DNA from: Arsenophonus sp052174495
GTDB lineage: Bacteria; Pseudomonadota; Gammaproteobacteria; Enterobacterales; Enterobacteriaceae
Assembly (NCBI GenBank): GCA_052174495.1
Contig: JBQMRR010000029.1
Coordinates: 60,830-124,829 of the forward strand
Length of the DNA stretch: 64,000 nt
Direction: 5' to 3'
A program made the translations under genes and the position numbers. Within the stretch, counting starts at the first letter, position 1. Every line of letters starts with the position of its first letter. Below are positions 55,417 through 64,000 of the stretch, in pieces. Under the pieces are notes generated by a model that saw only the letters and a program-made list of their open reading frames with translations, did no database searches and had not been told where the DNA came from.

Positions 55417-55985
55417 ACTTCATACGAAAAGTAATATTAGTAATATGTAATACCGGTAAAGATAAGTGATTTTTGAACTGTAAAAGAGTGTAACTTAAAT
55501 ATTTTACACTAACTGAGCTAGTTATTAGTACATTTAAAGAAATTGAGTTAACTTTTATTGAAATATCATATTAAAGCATGTCACGTGGTAAAACCTTTGA
55601 TTTTGCTATTATTGCCGATAATTCAGGTATTTTGGCTAATGTATTAAAAGATGCTTATGGGATTTATTTAAACTGGTTTACGGATAAAAATGCATATAAG
55701 GAAGAAAATTTGTATAAATTATTATCCTTCATAAAAGATATTCTGAATAATCAATGCCAAGCTTAATTTAATTGAGTACTGGTTTATCTTCGCCATTTTG
55801 CGATCTAACACCGATTAAATGTTACAATGTCATGATAGATGCATAACCAATGCATATTAAGCTAATAATAGTTTTAATTATAATCCAATGTTTATGATAC
55901 TAAACTAAAGCTTATCGCACTTCAAATTAACTAAAATGTAGTATTGCATGCTTTAAAAGCATTAATAATCTCATTAGGATCTTTA
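55417..55985 (+). pseudogene. rdgB: Dead rdgB, dITP/XTP pyrophosphatase
   Basis: Starts with RKVILVICNTGKD near 55420-55458 (MQKVVLATGNVGKV), then ISTFKEIELTFIEISY near 55525-55573 (SAEETGLTFIENAI). An open stretch 55578-55766 follows with FAIIADNSGILANVLKDAYG (PAIADDSGLAVDVLGGAPG) and ENLYKLLSFIKDILNNQCQA. A frameshifted tail includes DLTPIKCYN near 55803-55830. The SHR/D catalytic region is broken. The enzyme removes non-canonical purine triphosphates, so loss would tend to raise mutation. yggU, normally between yggT and rdgB, has no room here. Confidence 0.92.
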
Positions 55986-55989
55986 ACTA

Positions 55990-56195
55990 ATGCTTAAATT
56001 ACCATCATTAAGTTTGTATGTTCAATATCCCCTTGATGTGCGAATAAATCTCTTTATTGTGATTTTAATTCACATGATTAAAAGGTAAGGTTGCCCAAGC
56101 AAGAATATATTATACATCTACTAACCGATCTCCAATCTGACCTTCACTAATAAATGCTTAGCATTATAAAATATTGATGCAAATTAATTAATTTG
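55990..56195 (+). pseudogene. hemW: Dead hemW, N-terminal remnant
   Basis: Begins ATG at 55990 with MLKLPSLSLYVQYPLDVRIN. In another frame this gives LYCDFNSHD then PKQEYIIHLLTD, matching MVKLPPLSLYIHIPWCVQKC then YCDFNSHALKGEVPHDDYVQ of HemW, the haem chaperone/radical-SAM-like protein. Two of the three cysteines of the CxxxCxxC cluster are lost. Only about 70 codons can be traced; the rest is deleted before smpB. Confidence 0.85.
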
Positions 56196-56343
56196 CGGCA
56201 TGACCATTCTGGTCAAATAAATTAAAAACAATAATAACATTGAGATACATTTAAATAAAAAGTCTAGACACAAGTTAGTTTAATAAATACTCATTTAACA
56301 CAAAAGAATAGATTCTTACTGTGCCATTTATTTATACATAGAG

Positions 56344-56349
56344 TATAAT
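56344..56349 (+). promoter_or_regulatory. Consensus -10 box close to the smpB start
   Basis: TATAAT ends 8 nt before the smpB ATG, so transcription from it would begin at or very near the start codon. No good -35 box was seen at the expected spacing. Confidence 0.45.
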
Positions 56350-56357
56350 CTCTAATT

Positions 56358-56849
56358 ATGATAAAGAAAAAAACACACAAACCTAGTTCGGTAATGATTA
56401 CTCTAAATAAAAGAGCGCGCCATGAATACTTCATTAGTGATGAAGTTGAGGCGGGTTTAGCTTTGCTAGGATGGGAAGTTAAAGCACTACGTATGAGAAA
56501 AGCTAATATTAGCGATAGTTATGTTTTATTGAGAGATGGTGAAGCTTATCTTTTTGGTTCAACAATTACCCCGCTAAATGTAGCCTCCTCGCATATAGTT
56601 TGTGATCCTATGCGCACACGAAAATTATTGCTAAATCAGCGTGAACTTGATACATTATTTGGTAGAATTAATCGCGAAGGTCACACAGCTGTAGCATTAT
56701 CTCTTTACTGGAAAAGAGTCTGGTGTAAAGTTAAAATTGGTGTTGCTAAGGGTAAAAAAGAGTATGACAAGCGTTCTGATATTAAAGATCGCGAATGGAA
56801 GTTAAATAAATCGAGAATTATGAAAACGCAAGTTTCGATAATGATCTAA
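56358..56849 (+). CDS. smpB: SsrA-binding protein SmpB
   Basis: Binds the tRNA-like domain of tmRNA and delivers it to stalled ribosomes. 163 residues (E. coli 160), aligned from the first residue (MIKKKTHKPSSVMITLNKRA against [20 protein letters not shown]). OB-fold core with EAGLALLGWEVKALR, KANISDSYV and KLLLNQRELD; then the C-terminal helix-forming tail GKKEYDKRSDIKDREWKLNK, which probes the empty mRNA channel. No Shine-Dalgarno sequence precedes the ATG, and a TATAAT lies just upstream, so the message may be leaderless. Its RNA partner follows 44 nt downstream, as in E. coli. Confidence 0.97.
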   Translation: MIKKKTHKPSSVMITLNKRARHEYFISDEVEAGLALLGWEVKALRMRKANISDSYVLLRDGEAYLFGSTITPLNVASSHIVCDPMRTRKLLLNQRELDTLFGRINREGHTAVALSLYWKRVWCKVKIGVAKGKKEYDKRSDIKDREWKLNKSRIMKTQVSIMI

Positions 56850-56893
56850 ACGCTATAACTATTAAGTTTTTGGTGTGATAGAAAACTGTACTT

Positions 56894-57258
56894 GGGGCTG
56901 ATTATTGGATTCGACGAGATTTGCGAAACCCAAGGTGCATGCCGAGGGGCGGTTGGCCTCGTAAAAAGCCGCAAAATAATAGTCGCAAACGACGAAAATT
57001 ACGCGCTAGCAGCTTAATAACTTGTATAGCGCCCTTTCTCCCTAGCCTTCGCTTTTAGGACGGGGATCAAAGAGAGGTCAACTTAAAAGAGATCGCGTGG
57101 ATGCTTAGCCTGGAGCTGAAACGTTAAATTTAGTCAGGCTAGTCTGTTAGTAGTGTGTCTGTCTACTTCTAGCTGGCGAACATGATGACTAGACTAAGCA
57201 TGTAGTACCGAGGATGTAGAAATTTCGGACGCGGGTTCAACTCCCGCCAGCTCCACCA
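56894..57258 (+). ncRNA. ssrA: Transfer-messenger RNA (tmRNA)
   Basis: 365 nt, from GGGGCTGATTATTGGATTCG to the tRNA-like 3' end GCCAGCTCCACCA. The ends pair to form the alanyl-tRNA-like acceptor stem. The resume codon GCA at 56985 opens the tag frame 56985-57014, which encodes ANDENYALAA, the proteolysis tag of E. coli, followed by two TAA stops. The T-arm GGTTCAACTC is present near 57233-57242. CCA is encoded. The region between holds the expected pseudoknot stems, some visibly GC-rich compared with the surroundings. It works with the smpB product immediately upstream. Confidence 0.98.
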
Positions 57259-58071
57259 ATTTCATATGTTCAACAATAGTACAGTAACTTTTAAAACAAT
57301 AAGTTATAAGAGTTAAGTGGACTTCAATATGTCAATAACAAGACTCAAAAGCGGATGTAAAAGTTAGTTAATAAAAGTTAAAGAATATAGCCAGATTCTA
57401 CCTGGATAGATAAGCTTATAATAAGCGGGTGAAATCATTATTAATACAATGAATAACGTGATTAGATAATTTGATGGAATTCTTCTTAATTGAAATAAAA
57501 ACAACAATCGAACAAATTTTATGTGAAAGATTAAGGAAAGTAGTCATTGAACTTATTGAAAAATAAGTAAATTTATCTCAATTTTATTGATAAAGGCTAA
57601 AACTGGTTTATTAAAATAATTTTAAATATGTTTATAAATATCAGGATATCATATTTAATAGCTAAATCAATTGCTTCATGTATTTTATGAGTAAGTAATC
57701 TATATAGTTTTGTCTGATTTTTTAGAAATCTTTATTTTTCTAATATTTTAACAAATTCTTGCATATCAGATAGAAATTTAATATCATAAATGATACTTTT
57801 TTGATAGAAGTAACATGATTACATTCGCTATACATTCACTATAAATGCAATGAAAAATTGTCTATGACTGAAAGAACTCCTATTGTAGTAGTTAGCTAAT
57901 TCTAAGCTAACTAGAAGAAATAAGGCTAATAAAAAATCTAGCTTTCCTGTTCTTATTGTGAAGATTAATCATTAATCTAACATGGTAACTGTATATAATG
58001 GAAGTTGTCTTATTAAAATTATGGACCCTTTTTAATATTCAAATTATATAATTTCCTCTATGATTAACATG
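57259..58071. other. Decayed stretch after tmRNA
   Basis: No confirmed gene. Seventy bases after ssrA a frame begins ATG at 57329 (MSITRLKSGCKS, then stop). This resembles the start of some phage-type integrases, which often sit beside the tmRNA 3' end, but the match is too short to rely on. Nothing else recognised. Confidence 0.35.
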
Positions 58072-59452
58072 AGTTATCCCCATTTTGGTATATGGAATTT
58101 CAAGTATACTGATATGCATCCTGTTGATTCATTTTATAAATGACTTCAATAACAGAGAGAAGATATAAAAATCTACTCTAAAGATATCTATGAAACTAGG
58201 TATTACTTTATGATCCTTTGTATGAAGGCATCTGTAATAGTGGCAGGTAGCTGATAGGGATACCGCTATTGAGGTGACGCTCGAAGCCATAGTTATAAAC
58301 AAGATTCTGAATCTTATCTTGTCTACGAATCTTACCTGTTCTTTATAACGATTATGTCAATAGCAAATTCTACAGATTAGGATTATCGATCTTAAGATTA
58401 AAATACCTAAGGTTAGGGATATCAGCGGAAACGGAATATTTTTTAGTATCTCTTTGCTATTGCCTTATATGAAGTGTACTAAAATGTCTAAGAGTTGCTA
58501 CTATGCGTGTGTATCTGTAAGGCATCTCTACCACTGATTTTCACAAAGTTTTAATAGCGGTTTCTTGTTGAAAATATATTAGGGTGTATCCTGCCGGAGG
58601 ATATAATCAGCAGCCTAAAATAGGAATCCCTTGAAGAGCACAGATAATGTTAGCTACGTGATGTAGCGATATACGCTACATTTATCTTGTTTGAAGGCAT
58701 ATATTAACCTGTTATGATACATAATCATCTTTATTTGCTGGTCATATGATCTTATACTAAGGACATAAGGAGCTCGTTGTGCCTGAAAATAGTTATCAAT
58801 AGTTAAAAGCAAACTAGATTTAACTTTTAATGCATTACTAGCAAGAGTTTAATCGTATCCCCCAGGGGGGATACTATGGAAGACTCTGCTCTTGATTTAA
58901 ATCCAATGGCGCAATATTTCAGGACATATAGCACTAACGCTGTTGGATATATAAAATAGGTAATTCACTGTCTTTACTCCCCCAAAGGCATATAACTAAA
59001 AATTAAAGCTTGAGCTGCAGGAAGAGAGCTCTGACTAGCGAAGAGTGGTGATGCCGCTAAAAATCCTTTAATGTTTTATTAGCAATGTTTTCAGCTTATC
59101 ATTTTAGGGATGATTAATCTGCAGAAAGATTGAGAAGAGCAGTTGACACTATACAACTTCCGTCAGCACATTGAGCATCATAAGAGCGACAAATCCAATT
59201 AAATCGGCTTTTTGCGACAGTAAAACCATGAAGGCGATGTTTGAAGAGCGATATAGTTCGAAAAACAAGCATTTCAATGGTTTCTGAGTTGCTCCCGTTT
59301 GTTCAAAAAAATCTGTACCAGAACAAAGAAGATTTTTATCTTCTGAACTCTTGTGCTAAATAATATTTAATTTAAGGATACAGAGCAGATTAACGAAGCA
59401 TCAGAGTGGAGAGCCTGATCGTCTATACACTAAATTTGCTAATAACTAGAAT
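58072..59452 (+). mobile_element. IS256-family element fossil, copy 12
   Basis: Full-length plus-strand copy with the family's ends near 58075-58110 and 59415-59452. Its right end is inside the zinc-ribbon part of an IS1595 fossil. Confidence 0.7.
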
Positions 59453-59745
59453 TTTATAGCAATATCACTGTAATCCTAATGAATATCTCCAGCGGATAAC
59501 ATCTTTACTATAACAATATGGTAGGACAAAGTAGAATGAGTTGCTTCAATTTATAAATCCATATTATCCAATAGGTTGTACCTATCTCAATTAATGGACT
59601 GAAGTTTCATGTTGTAAAGAACTAATAAATAAAGTTTTTGATCTGTATGACTGTTTTCATGCCAAATTCTGCTCTGTAGCAAAAATCTTGATATAGTATA
59701 AAGGATTTCTACCAACAACCTTTGCTAACATAGACAATCATCAAC
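59453..59745 (-). mobile_element. IS1595-family fossil, copy H, 5' third
   Basis: Minus-strand N-terminal piece. The zinc-ribbon stretch CYSKDVIRWRYSLGL is readable near 59465-59515, and the 5' terminal repeat ctttgctaacatagac lies near 59720-59740. The rest is lost at the IS256 copy. Confidence 0.65.
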
Positions 59746-59990
59746 ATCATCTTGGTTTTGCCATTTACAACGCTAAATTTGGATATCTCATAACGCTTAA
59801 CTGAAATATATGCAGATTCTTCGCTTACCTAAAAACAGCTCTGATGTTAGATATTATAGTTGCCTGACGATAAAACGTCATGATTATGATATATTACCCT
59901 CAACTTTATCCTATATTCCTATCAGCATCCATCTTGTTATAAATAGAGCTGTACAGCAAGGGTCTATATAATGATTGGAAAGCAAACATC
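59746..59990 (-). mobile_element. IS481-type 5' fragment
   Basis: Module next to IS1595 copy H in the same relative arrangement as at 26131-27425. It ends near 59975 with the tctatataatgat terminal sequence. Confidence 0.5.
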
Positions 59991-60037
59991 ATAAATAAAT
60001 AGAATGTCAAATTATTAATCTATTAAAATATTTTGTT

Positions 60038-60092
60038 GAGTATTTGAGTATTTAAGTATTTAAGCATTTGAGTATTTAAATATTGAGTGTTT
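60038..60092 (+). repeat. 8-bp tandem repeat (gagtattt), about seven units
   Basis: Units are gagtattt, gagtattt, aagtattt, aagcattt, gagtattt, a 7-bp aaatatt and gagtgttt. This small variable-number repeat is absent from the other IS-flanking regions. Confidence 0.85.
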
Positions 60093-60189
60093 ATATATGA
60101 TAATTAGTAATTAATGACAAATCAGATAGGAGTTTTATTTGATATATATTAAAGAAGGTTAATTATATTTTTCTAATTATTTAGTTGAA

Positions 60190-61640
60190 GAGGTTAAAAT
60201 AGTTAGTTTAGCATCTGGTTGTTGTTATAGATTAACTAATGTATAGTAAAATCTACGATTTTCTTTACGATTAAGAGCGCAGTGGAATTCATTGATTTAG
60301 CTTAAGATTATCTAGTTTTATGCAATTCCAATAAATTATTTAATATACGAAAATTAAATAGTATTTATCTATTTCTTATTGTAGAAAATGAATGCATCAT
60401 AATTACATGTATCAGTCGTTTGGTTGTTCTTATGGTTCCTATATAATTCAATATAAACAGTTTTAATTCATGCAATTATGTTAAATAATTACTTTGCTCA
60501 TCTAAATGATAAGATTAATTTCATGTCACTTGCCAAGTCTTGATGCTTTATCAATTTATTTGATTTATTATTTTTTATCTGTTCACTAGCAGACCATTCA
60601 GAACAAGAGATTCTAATAATAAAGTTAAGTTATTTACTTAGTACACGGCACTAAGTAACCAAGTATAACTAACTTCATCTATAGCTTATAGATGTTGAAG
60701 ATCAGATTAATCATAATACGATGCACTAAACACAGTATTTCATACATAATAATCCGCTGAAACAATTAGAATTTGCTTATTGGTAATATTTATATAGAAT
60801 GTAGTTTCTTTCTGATAGAAAGTTAGAAAATGTTGTTTTATCTCGATTTCTAGTTGATAACTAAATCAAGAAACATGCAATTTATCCTTAATCGTTTCAT
60901 TTCATGATCAATAGTGCGAGCGATTTTATATCGCGAGAAGCGAGTTCTATCATTTCATCAAAATCAGACATAAAGCGACTACGATCAGATCGTTTTAGGT
61001 AGGCGCTTTTATCTCCTAAAAGCTTCTGTTGGAAATAAGTTATGTTCTTATGAATGATAAGAAGAAGTCAGATAAAATTAATTTAATTCAAGATTGATTA
61101 TGCAACAACCAGCCTACCATGCCATTGAAATTCCATTACCTGATCAAATATCGAAATTAGTGATATATTAATACTTTTATGGTTTTCCTGGTTACTAAAA
61201 CTATTACTTTCTATGACAAATAATAAGGACTTATTATTGATTGAGAATCCAAATATAAGCACTGGTAATTGTTGTTTGATCTTTATCTGAGTGCATCAGA
61301 TCGATGGGCATTATGGCTGTCTGCTTTTATAGTGATATTTATATACTTTATTGTTTTTAATCAACATTGTTTTTATTTGGTTACCTGTTTGCGTCGGCAT
61401 GATGAAGAATACGCCGATAGATATAATCACCTTCTTTTGCAAGAGATATTCTTCTTTACTACCCAATTTAGCTTTTATCAAATAAAATACCTTGATCAAT
61501 AAGGTACCTGACAGAATGACAGGTATTACAGGCGACAAATTCAATAGTTTTTATCTATATAGTCTGGTGCCGATAATTAAAATATCATTAACATATGGGT
61601 ATCTATAAGTATTACTTTGATCAAAAAATCGCTGTAATTC
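60190..61640 (-). pseudogene. nadB: Dead nadB, L-aspartate oxidase
   Basis: Read on the minus strand in shifting frames: DILIIG near 61580 (CDVLIIGSG); TIEFVACNTCHSVRYLIDQG then ILFD near 61480-61545 (AVEFVASNARSCVQWLIDQGVLFD); GNGISMAW-AGCCIINLELN near 61070-61130; AYLKRSDRSRFMSDFDEMIE near 60945-61010 (AYLKRPDGTRFMPDFDERGE); AIDEVSYTWL near 60665-60690 (AIGEVSYTGL); and INEFHCALNRKENRRFYYTL near 60230-60290. The segment between the FAD-binding start and residue about 85 is deleted. It stands divergent from rpoE as in E. coli. Without NadB, NAD must come by salvage or from a partner. Confidence 0.92.
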
Positions 61641-62032
61641 CACATCGATCAATACTCGATGCTTCTTCAGTTGGAATATTTTTACTAAATATAGTTATTT
61701 GGTATTGTTATGCTAATCGAAGTACTAACGATAGACCGGCGTGTCGATACCAATAATTAAATATTCGTATAATGCTGTGTTGATGGCATAATATTTATTG
61801 CTAAAATTTTGTAATATTATAAATAATAATGTTAGCCTATTCTTTTATTTCTCGTAAATACTAGATCTTGAAAGAATTTTCTTATTGTCTATCTTAGATT
61901 AGATATAAAATAATTTAAATTGACTAGAAAATTTTTTGACTTTTTAGCACTTAAAAATGCTTGCTTATAAATGAGAAAAAACATGGCAGGTTCAAATAAG
62001 GTGAGGCTTATTTTCAGGAGAAGTGACCTCAA
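61641..62032. other. nadB-rpoE divergent intergenic region
   Basis: AT-rich, with no gene. The minus-strand frame at 61889-62077 overlaps the rpoE start and is noise. It must contain the rpoE promoter; no sigma-E type GGAACTT/TCTGA pair was obvious. Confidence 0.45.
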
Positions 62033-62608
62033 ATGAGCGAGCAGTTGACAGATCAGATTCTGATTGAACGGGTACAAAAAGGGGATAAAAAAGCTTTTAA
62101 TTTACTGGTTATTAGATATCAGAATAAAGTTGTGAGCCTTGTTTCTCGTTATGTACCAAAGGGAGATGTGCCGGATGTAACTCAAGAGGCATTTATTAAA
62201 GCTTATCGTGCTATCAGTTCATTTCGCGGTGAAAGTGCATTTTATACGTGGCTTTATCGAATCTCAGTGAATACTGCAAAAAATTATCTTATATCTCAAG
62301 GACGTCGACCGCTATCGAATGATTTTAATATAGTTAATACAGAAAATTTAGAAGCTTCTAATTTATTAAAAGAAATTTCCAACCCTGAAAATTTAATGTT
62401 TTCAGAAGAATTGAGAAAAGTAGTTTTCCGGACTATAGAGTCACTTCCTGAAGATCTGCGCCTAGCAATTACTCTTAGGGAGCTAGATGCACTAAGTTAT
62501 GAGGAGATAGCACTTATTATGGATTGTCCTGTTGGTACAGTTCGTTCGCGCATTTTCCGGGCAAGGGAGGTTATTGATAATAAAGTGCAACCGCTAATAC
62601 GAAATTAA
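62033..62608 (+). CDS. rpoE: RNA polymerase sigma factor sigma-E
   Basis: ECF sigma factor directing the envelope-stress regulon. 191 residues, the same length as E. coli RpoE, aligned end to end. Region 2 (about residues 25-90) has RYQNKVVSLVSRYVP, DVPDVTQEAFIKAYRAI and FYTWLYRISVNTAKNYL; region 4 (about 140-182) has RELDALSYEEIALIMD and GTVRSRIFRAREVI. An AGGAGA site at 62016-62021 precedes the ATG. In relatives it is first of an rpoE-rseA-rseB-rseC operon. Here rseA and rseB directly downstream are dead, so the normal membrane anti-sigma control is missing. Confidence 0.97.
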   Translation: MSEQLTDQILIERVQKGDKKAFNLLVIRYQNKVVSLVSRYVPKGDVPDVTQEAFIKAYRAISSFRGESAFYTWLYRISVNTAKNYLISQGRRPLSNDFNIVNTENLEASNLLKEISNPENLMFSEELRKVVFRTIESLPEDLRLAITLRELDALSYEEIALIMDCPVGTVRSRIFRAREVIDNKVQPLIRN

Positions 62609-62664
62609 ATGTTGTTTATATTCTACTGAAGTGTGTAAAATACATCCATAGAGAGACATTCCGC

Positions 62665-63215
62665 TTTATATAGATGAAGAAACTTTTATTTGAAATTTGT
62701 TCTATACTATTTATAAGGTATTTCGTTACAGAAATTATGAGAGAGTTACTCCATCTTATCTGCGATAATTTGAGAGGCGATATCAATAAAGTTATCTAGC
62801 TTAATATTACTAATAAAGTTGAGAATAGATACGTTAGCAAATGAACATCTATCTAAGTGCTTAAATGCAACAGGGGTATAGCCTGCTCCTGATAGCTAGC
62901 GTATATTTTTTTGTATTACCCATTCTGGCTAATCAGAAGTTATGGAAGTTTGTATAGCAGGTATCATTACTGTAAATGATGATGGTGTTTAGAATTAAAA
63001 TACCTCTAGTATAAAAACTGATGCTAAATTTAATTCACCCATATTTAATATTGTATCTATTATTTATGCTGGTTTTCCTGTAAACTTAAGTGCTTATAAT
63101 GATCACTTATTTTCTGTTTTATAAATTGAGCAATTAGAACAACGTGATCGCCAACTTGATCTGCTATTGCAGCAATATAAATTTGAGTATCGTTCAACCT
63201 TGAATTAAAGAATAA
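62665..63215 (+). pseudogene. rseA: Dead rseA, anti-sigma-E factor
   Basis: Follows rpoE in the operon order. Readable pieces: YIDEETF near 62670 (LMDGETLD); ICDNLRGDINKVI near 62758-62800 (LIRDSMRGDTPEVLHFDI, the sigma-binding domain); and EQLEQRDRQLDLLLQQYKFE near 63127-63190 (VQEQRRRINAMLQDYELQRR, the periplasmic tail). The membrane segment between, near 62860-62920, is scrambled by stops and frameshifts. No functional anti-sigma can be made from it. Confidence 0.85.
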
Positions 63216-63268
63216 CATCATTTTTACCAGTAGTAAAAGAATCTTATTCAGGAACACATTATCACTAA

Positions 63269-63500
63269 TGAAGCATTGGTTACCTGCTTTCTTTTTTCTG
63301 AATGGTTATTTTTACTGTCTTTATATTTTTTTTCTAAAGAATTAGAGTTGCTGAAATTTTATTAATTGATATAGATAATATGATGGTTAATAATCAACCA
63401 ATTGCTTAATAATGCAGATGGATAATTTTTGTCCTGAATTTTTTTTAAAAATCATAAATTACTTACTTTAAACCTAAAATTAATTCTTCTAGCTTAGAAA
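63269..63500 (+). pseudogene. rseB: Dead rseB, N-terminal remnant
   Basis: ATG at 63269 opens a signal-peptide-like start (MKHWLPAFFFLNGYFY), then breaks. Near 63370-63425 the pieces DNMMVNNQPIA and CRWIIF/MQMDNF match HARLDNRPLAQLLQMDGP of RseB. The rest is missing before an IS256 copy near 63656. RseB is the periplasmic partner that protects RseA. Confidence 0.7.
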
Positions 63501-63655
63501 GCTAAGTTATTATTTATTATTTGTCGTCAGTAATTTTAGCTAAGTTACTAAATTGAATCTTATTATAATTTCATTAATCTAGACAGAATGCCATATTAGA
63601 GCTATAATCTATCAGATTATTCGTATAAAAGATAACACTCACCTTTTAGCTACAG

Positions 63656-64000
63656 TTATTAGTAAATCTGGTGTATATAATTAGATTATACTCTAATGCT
63701 TCGTGAATCTATTTCCATTCTTAAATTGAATGTTGTTTATGATCAGAGTTACAGCAGGTTAACTACCCTTAAGGCGGTATCAGCTTTTATTAGGAGACGG
63801 AAGAAGCTCAAATACTATTGAAAGGGTTATTTTTTGAAGCACGCGCCTCAAAGTGTTGGTTCCATAACCTCACTGTCACAAAATCTAATTCAATCTAATT
63901 CCTCATTCTTATGACGCCTAGTGCAGTGGCAGGAAGCTATATATTGACAACCGTTTCTTCTTGATTTTTCTCCAGAATCTTTATCGCTACAGAGACACTC
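63656..64000 (-). mobile_element. IS256-family element fossil, copy 13, runs off the window
   Basis: Starts with the well-kept right terminal sequence (ttagtaaatctggtgtatat-like near 63657-63678) and continues as a minus-strand copy to the end of the window. Confidence 0.7.

Noticed and set aside
61269..61544. 77-codon open frames on both strands as membrane proteins
   Set aside because: The minus-strand sequence is part of dead nadB (matching its LIDQG-VLFD to TLVSKALNH region in shifting frames); the plus-strand frame is its antisense.
1..64000. Regularly recurring similar sequences as a possible CRISPR array or a new repeat system
   Set aside because: The recurring units are kilobase-long dead IS elements with recognisable transposase pieces and terminal repeats. 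No short direct repeats with regular unique spacers were seen.

Overview
The window looks like a piece of a strongly AT-rich, deeply decayed genome of an enterobacterial (Enterobacterales, gamma-proteobacterial) host-restricted symbiont. Every recognisable protein reads like its Escherichia/Serratia counterpart, and only about 10.5 kb of the 64 kb is intact gene: clsA, hupA, tusA, sucABCD, ruvX, yggT, smpB, the tmRNA gene ssrA, and rpoE. Most of the rest is fossil sequence: dead genes full of stops and frameshifts but still readable by eye, and several families of dead insertion sequences. A Serratia symbiotica-like aphid co-symbiont, with a large genome and very low coding density, would fit. 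That assignment is an inference, not something the sequence states.

Layout. 1-5 kb: nested remains of IS481, IS256-type and IS1595-type elements. 5.7-7.2 kb: intact clsA. 7.2-10 kb: an IS256-type copy with an IS91-type transposase fossil inside it. 10.1-10.7 kb: dead fadR. 11-13.5 kb: IS256 and IS110 remains. 13.9-20.7 kb: the enterobacterial block nudC-hemE-nfi-yjaG-hupA, in which only hupA survives and a pair of inverted IS256 copies has landed in nfi. 21-29 kb: IS1595, IS91, IS481 and IS256 remains. 29.6-33.4 kb: yhhN(dead)-zntA(dead)-tusA(intact)-yhhQ(one in-frame stop). 33.4-42 kb: IS remains, then sdhA and sdhB (dead) followed by intact sucABCD. 42-49 kb: IS256/IS1595 remains and a 2.8 kb unexplained stretch. 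49.2 kb: ruvX. 49.8-53.5 kb: IS remains. 54.8-57.3 kb: yggT, dead rdgB, dead hemW, smpB, ssrA. 58-60 kb: IS remains. 60.2-63.5 kb: dead nadB divergent from intact rpoE, followed by dead rseA and rseB. 63.7 kb to the end: another IS256 copy.

Together the surviving genes keep central functions: the 2-oxoglutarate to succinate segment of the TCA cycle (SucABCD), trans-translation rescue (SmpB with tmRNA), rRNA maturation (RuvX/YqgF), tRNA thiolation (TusA), a nucleoid protein (HU-alpha), cardiolipin synthesis and the envelope-stress sigma factor. What has been lost is peripheral or can be supplied from outside: succinate dehydrogenase, de novo NAD synthesis (nadB), a haem step (hemE), zinc export (zntA), fatty-acid regulation (fadR), DNA repair (nfi), nucleotide cleaning (rdgB, nudC) and the sigma-E brake (rseA, rseB).

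I found no new defence, secretion or biosynthetic system. The unusual content lies in fossil structure: near-identical tracts in one inverted IS pair against a strongly diverged background, a recurring IS481/IS1595 composite, two long perfect hairpins inside dead DNA, a duplicated hupA start, and a sigma factor left without its anti-sigma. Coordinates of dead genes and IS remains are approximate, because their ends were judged by eye.
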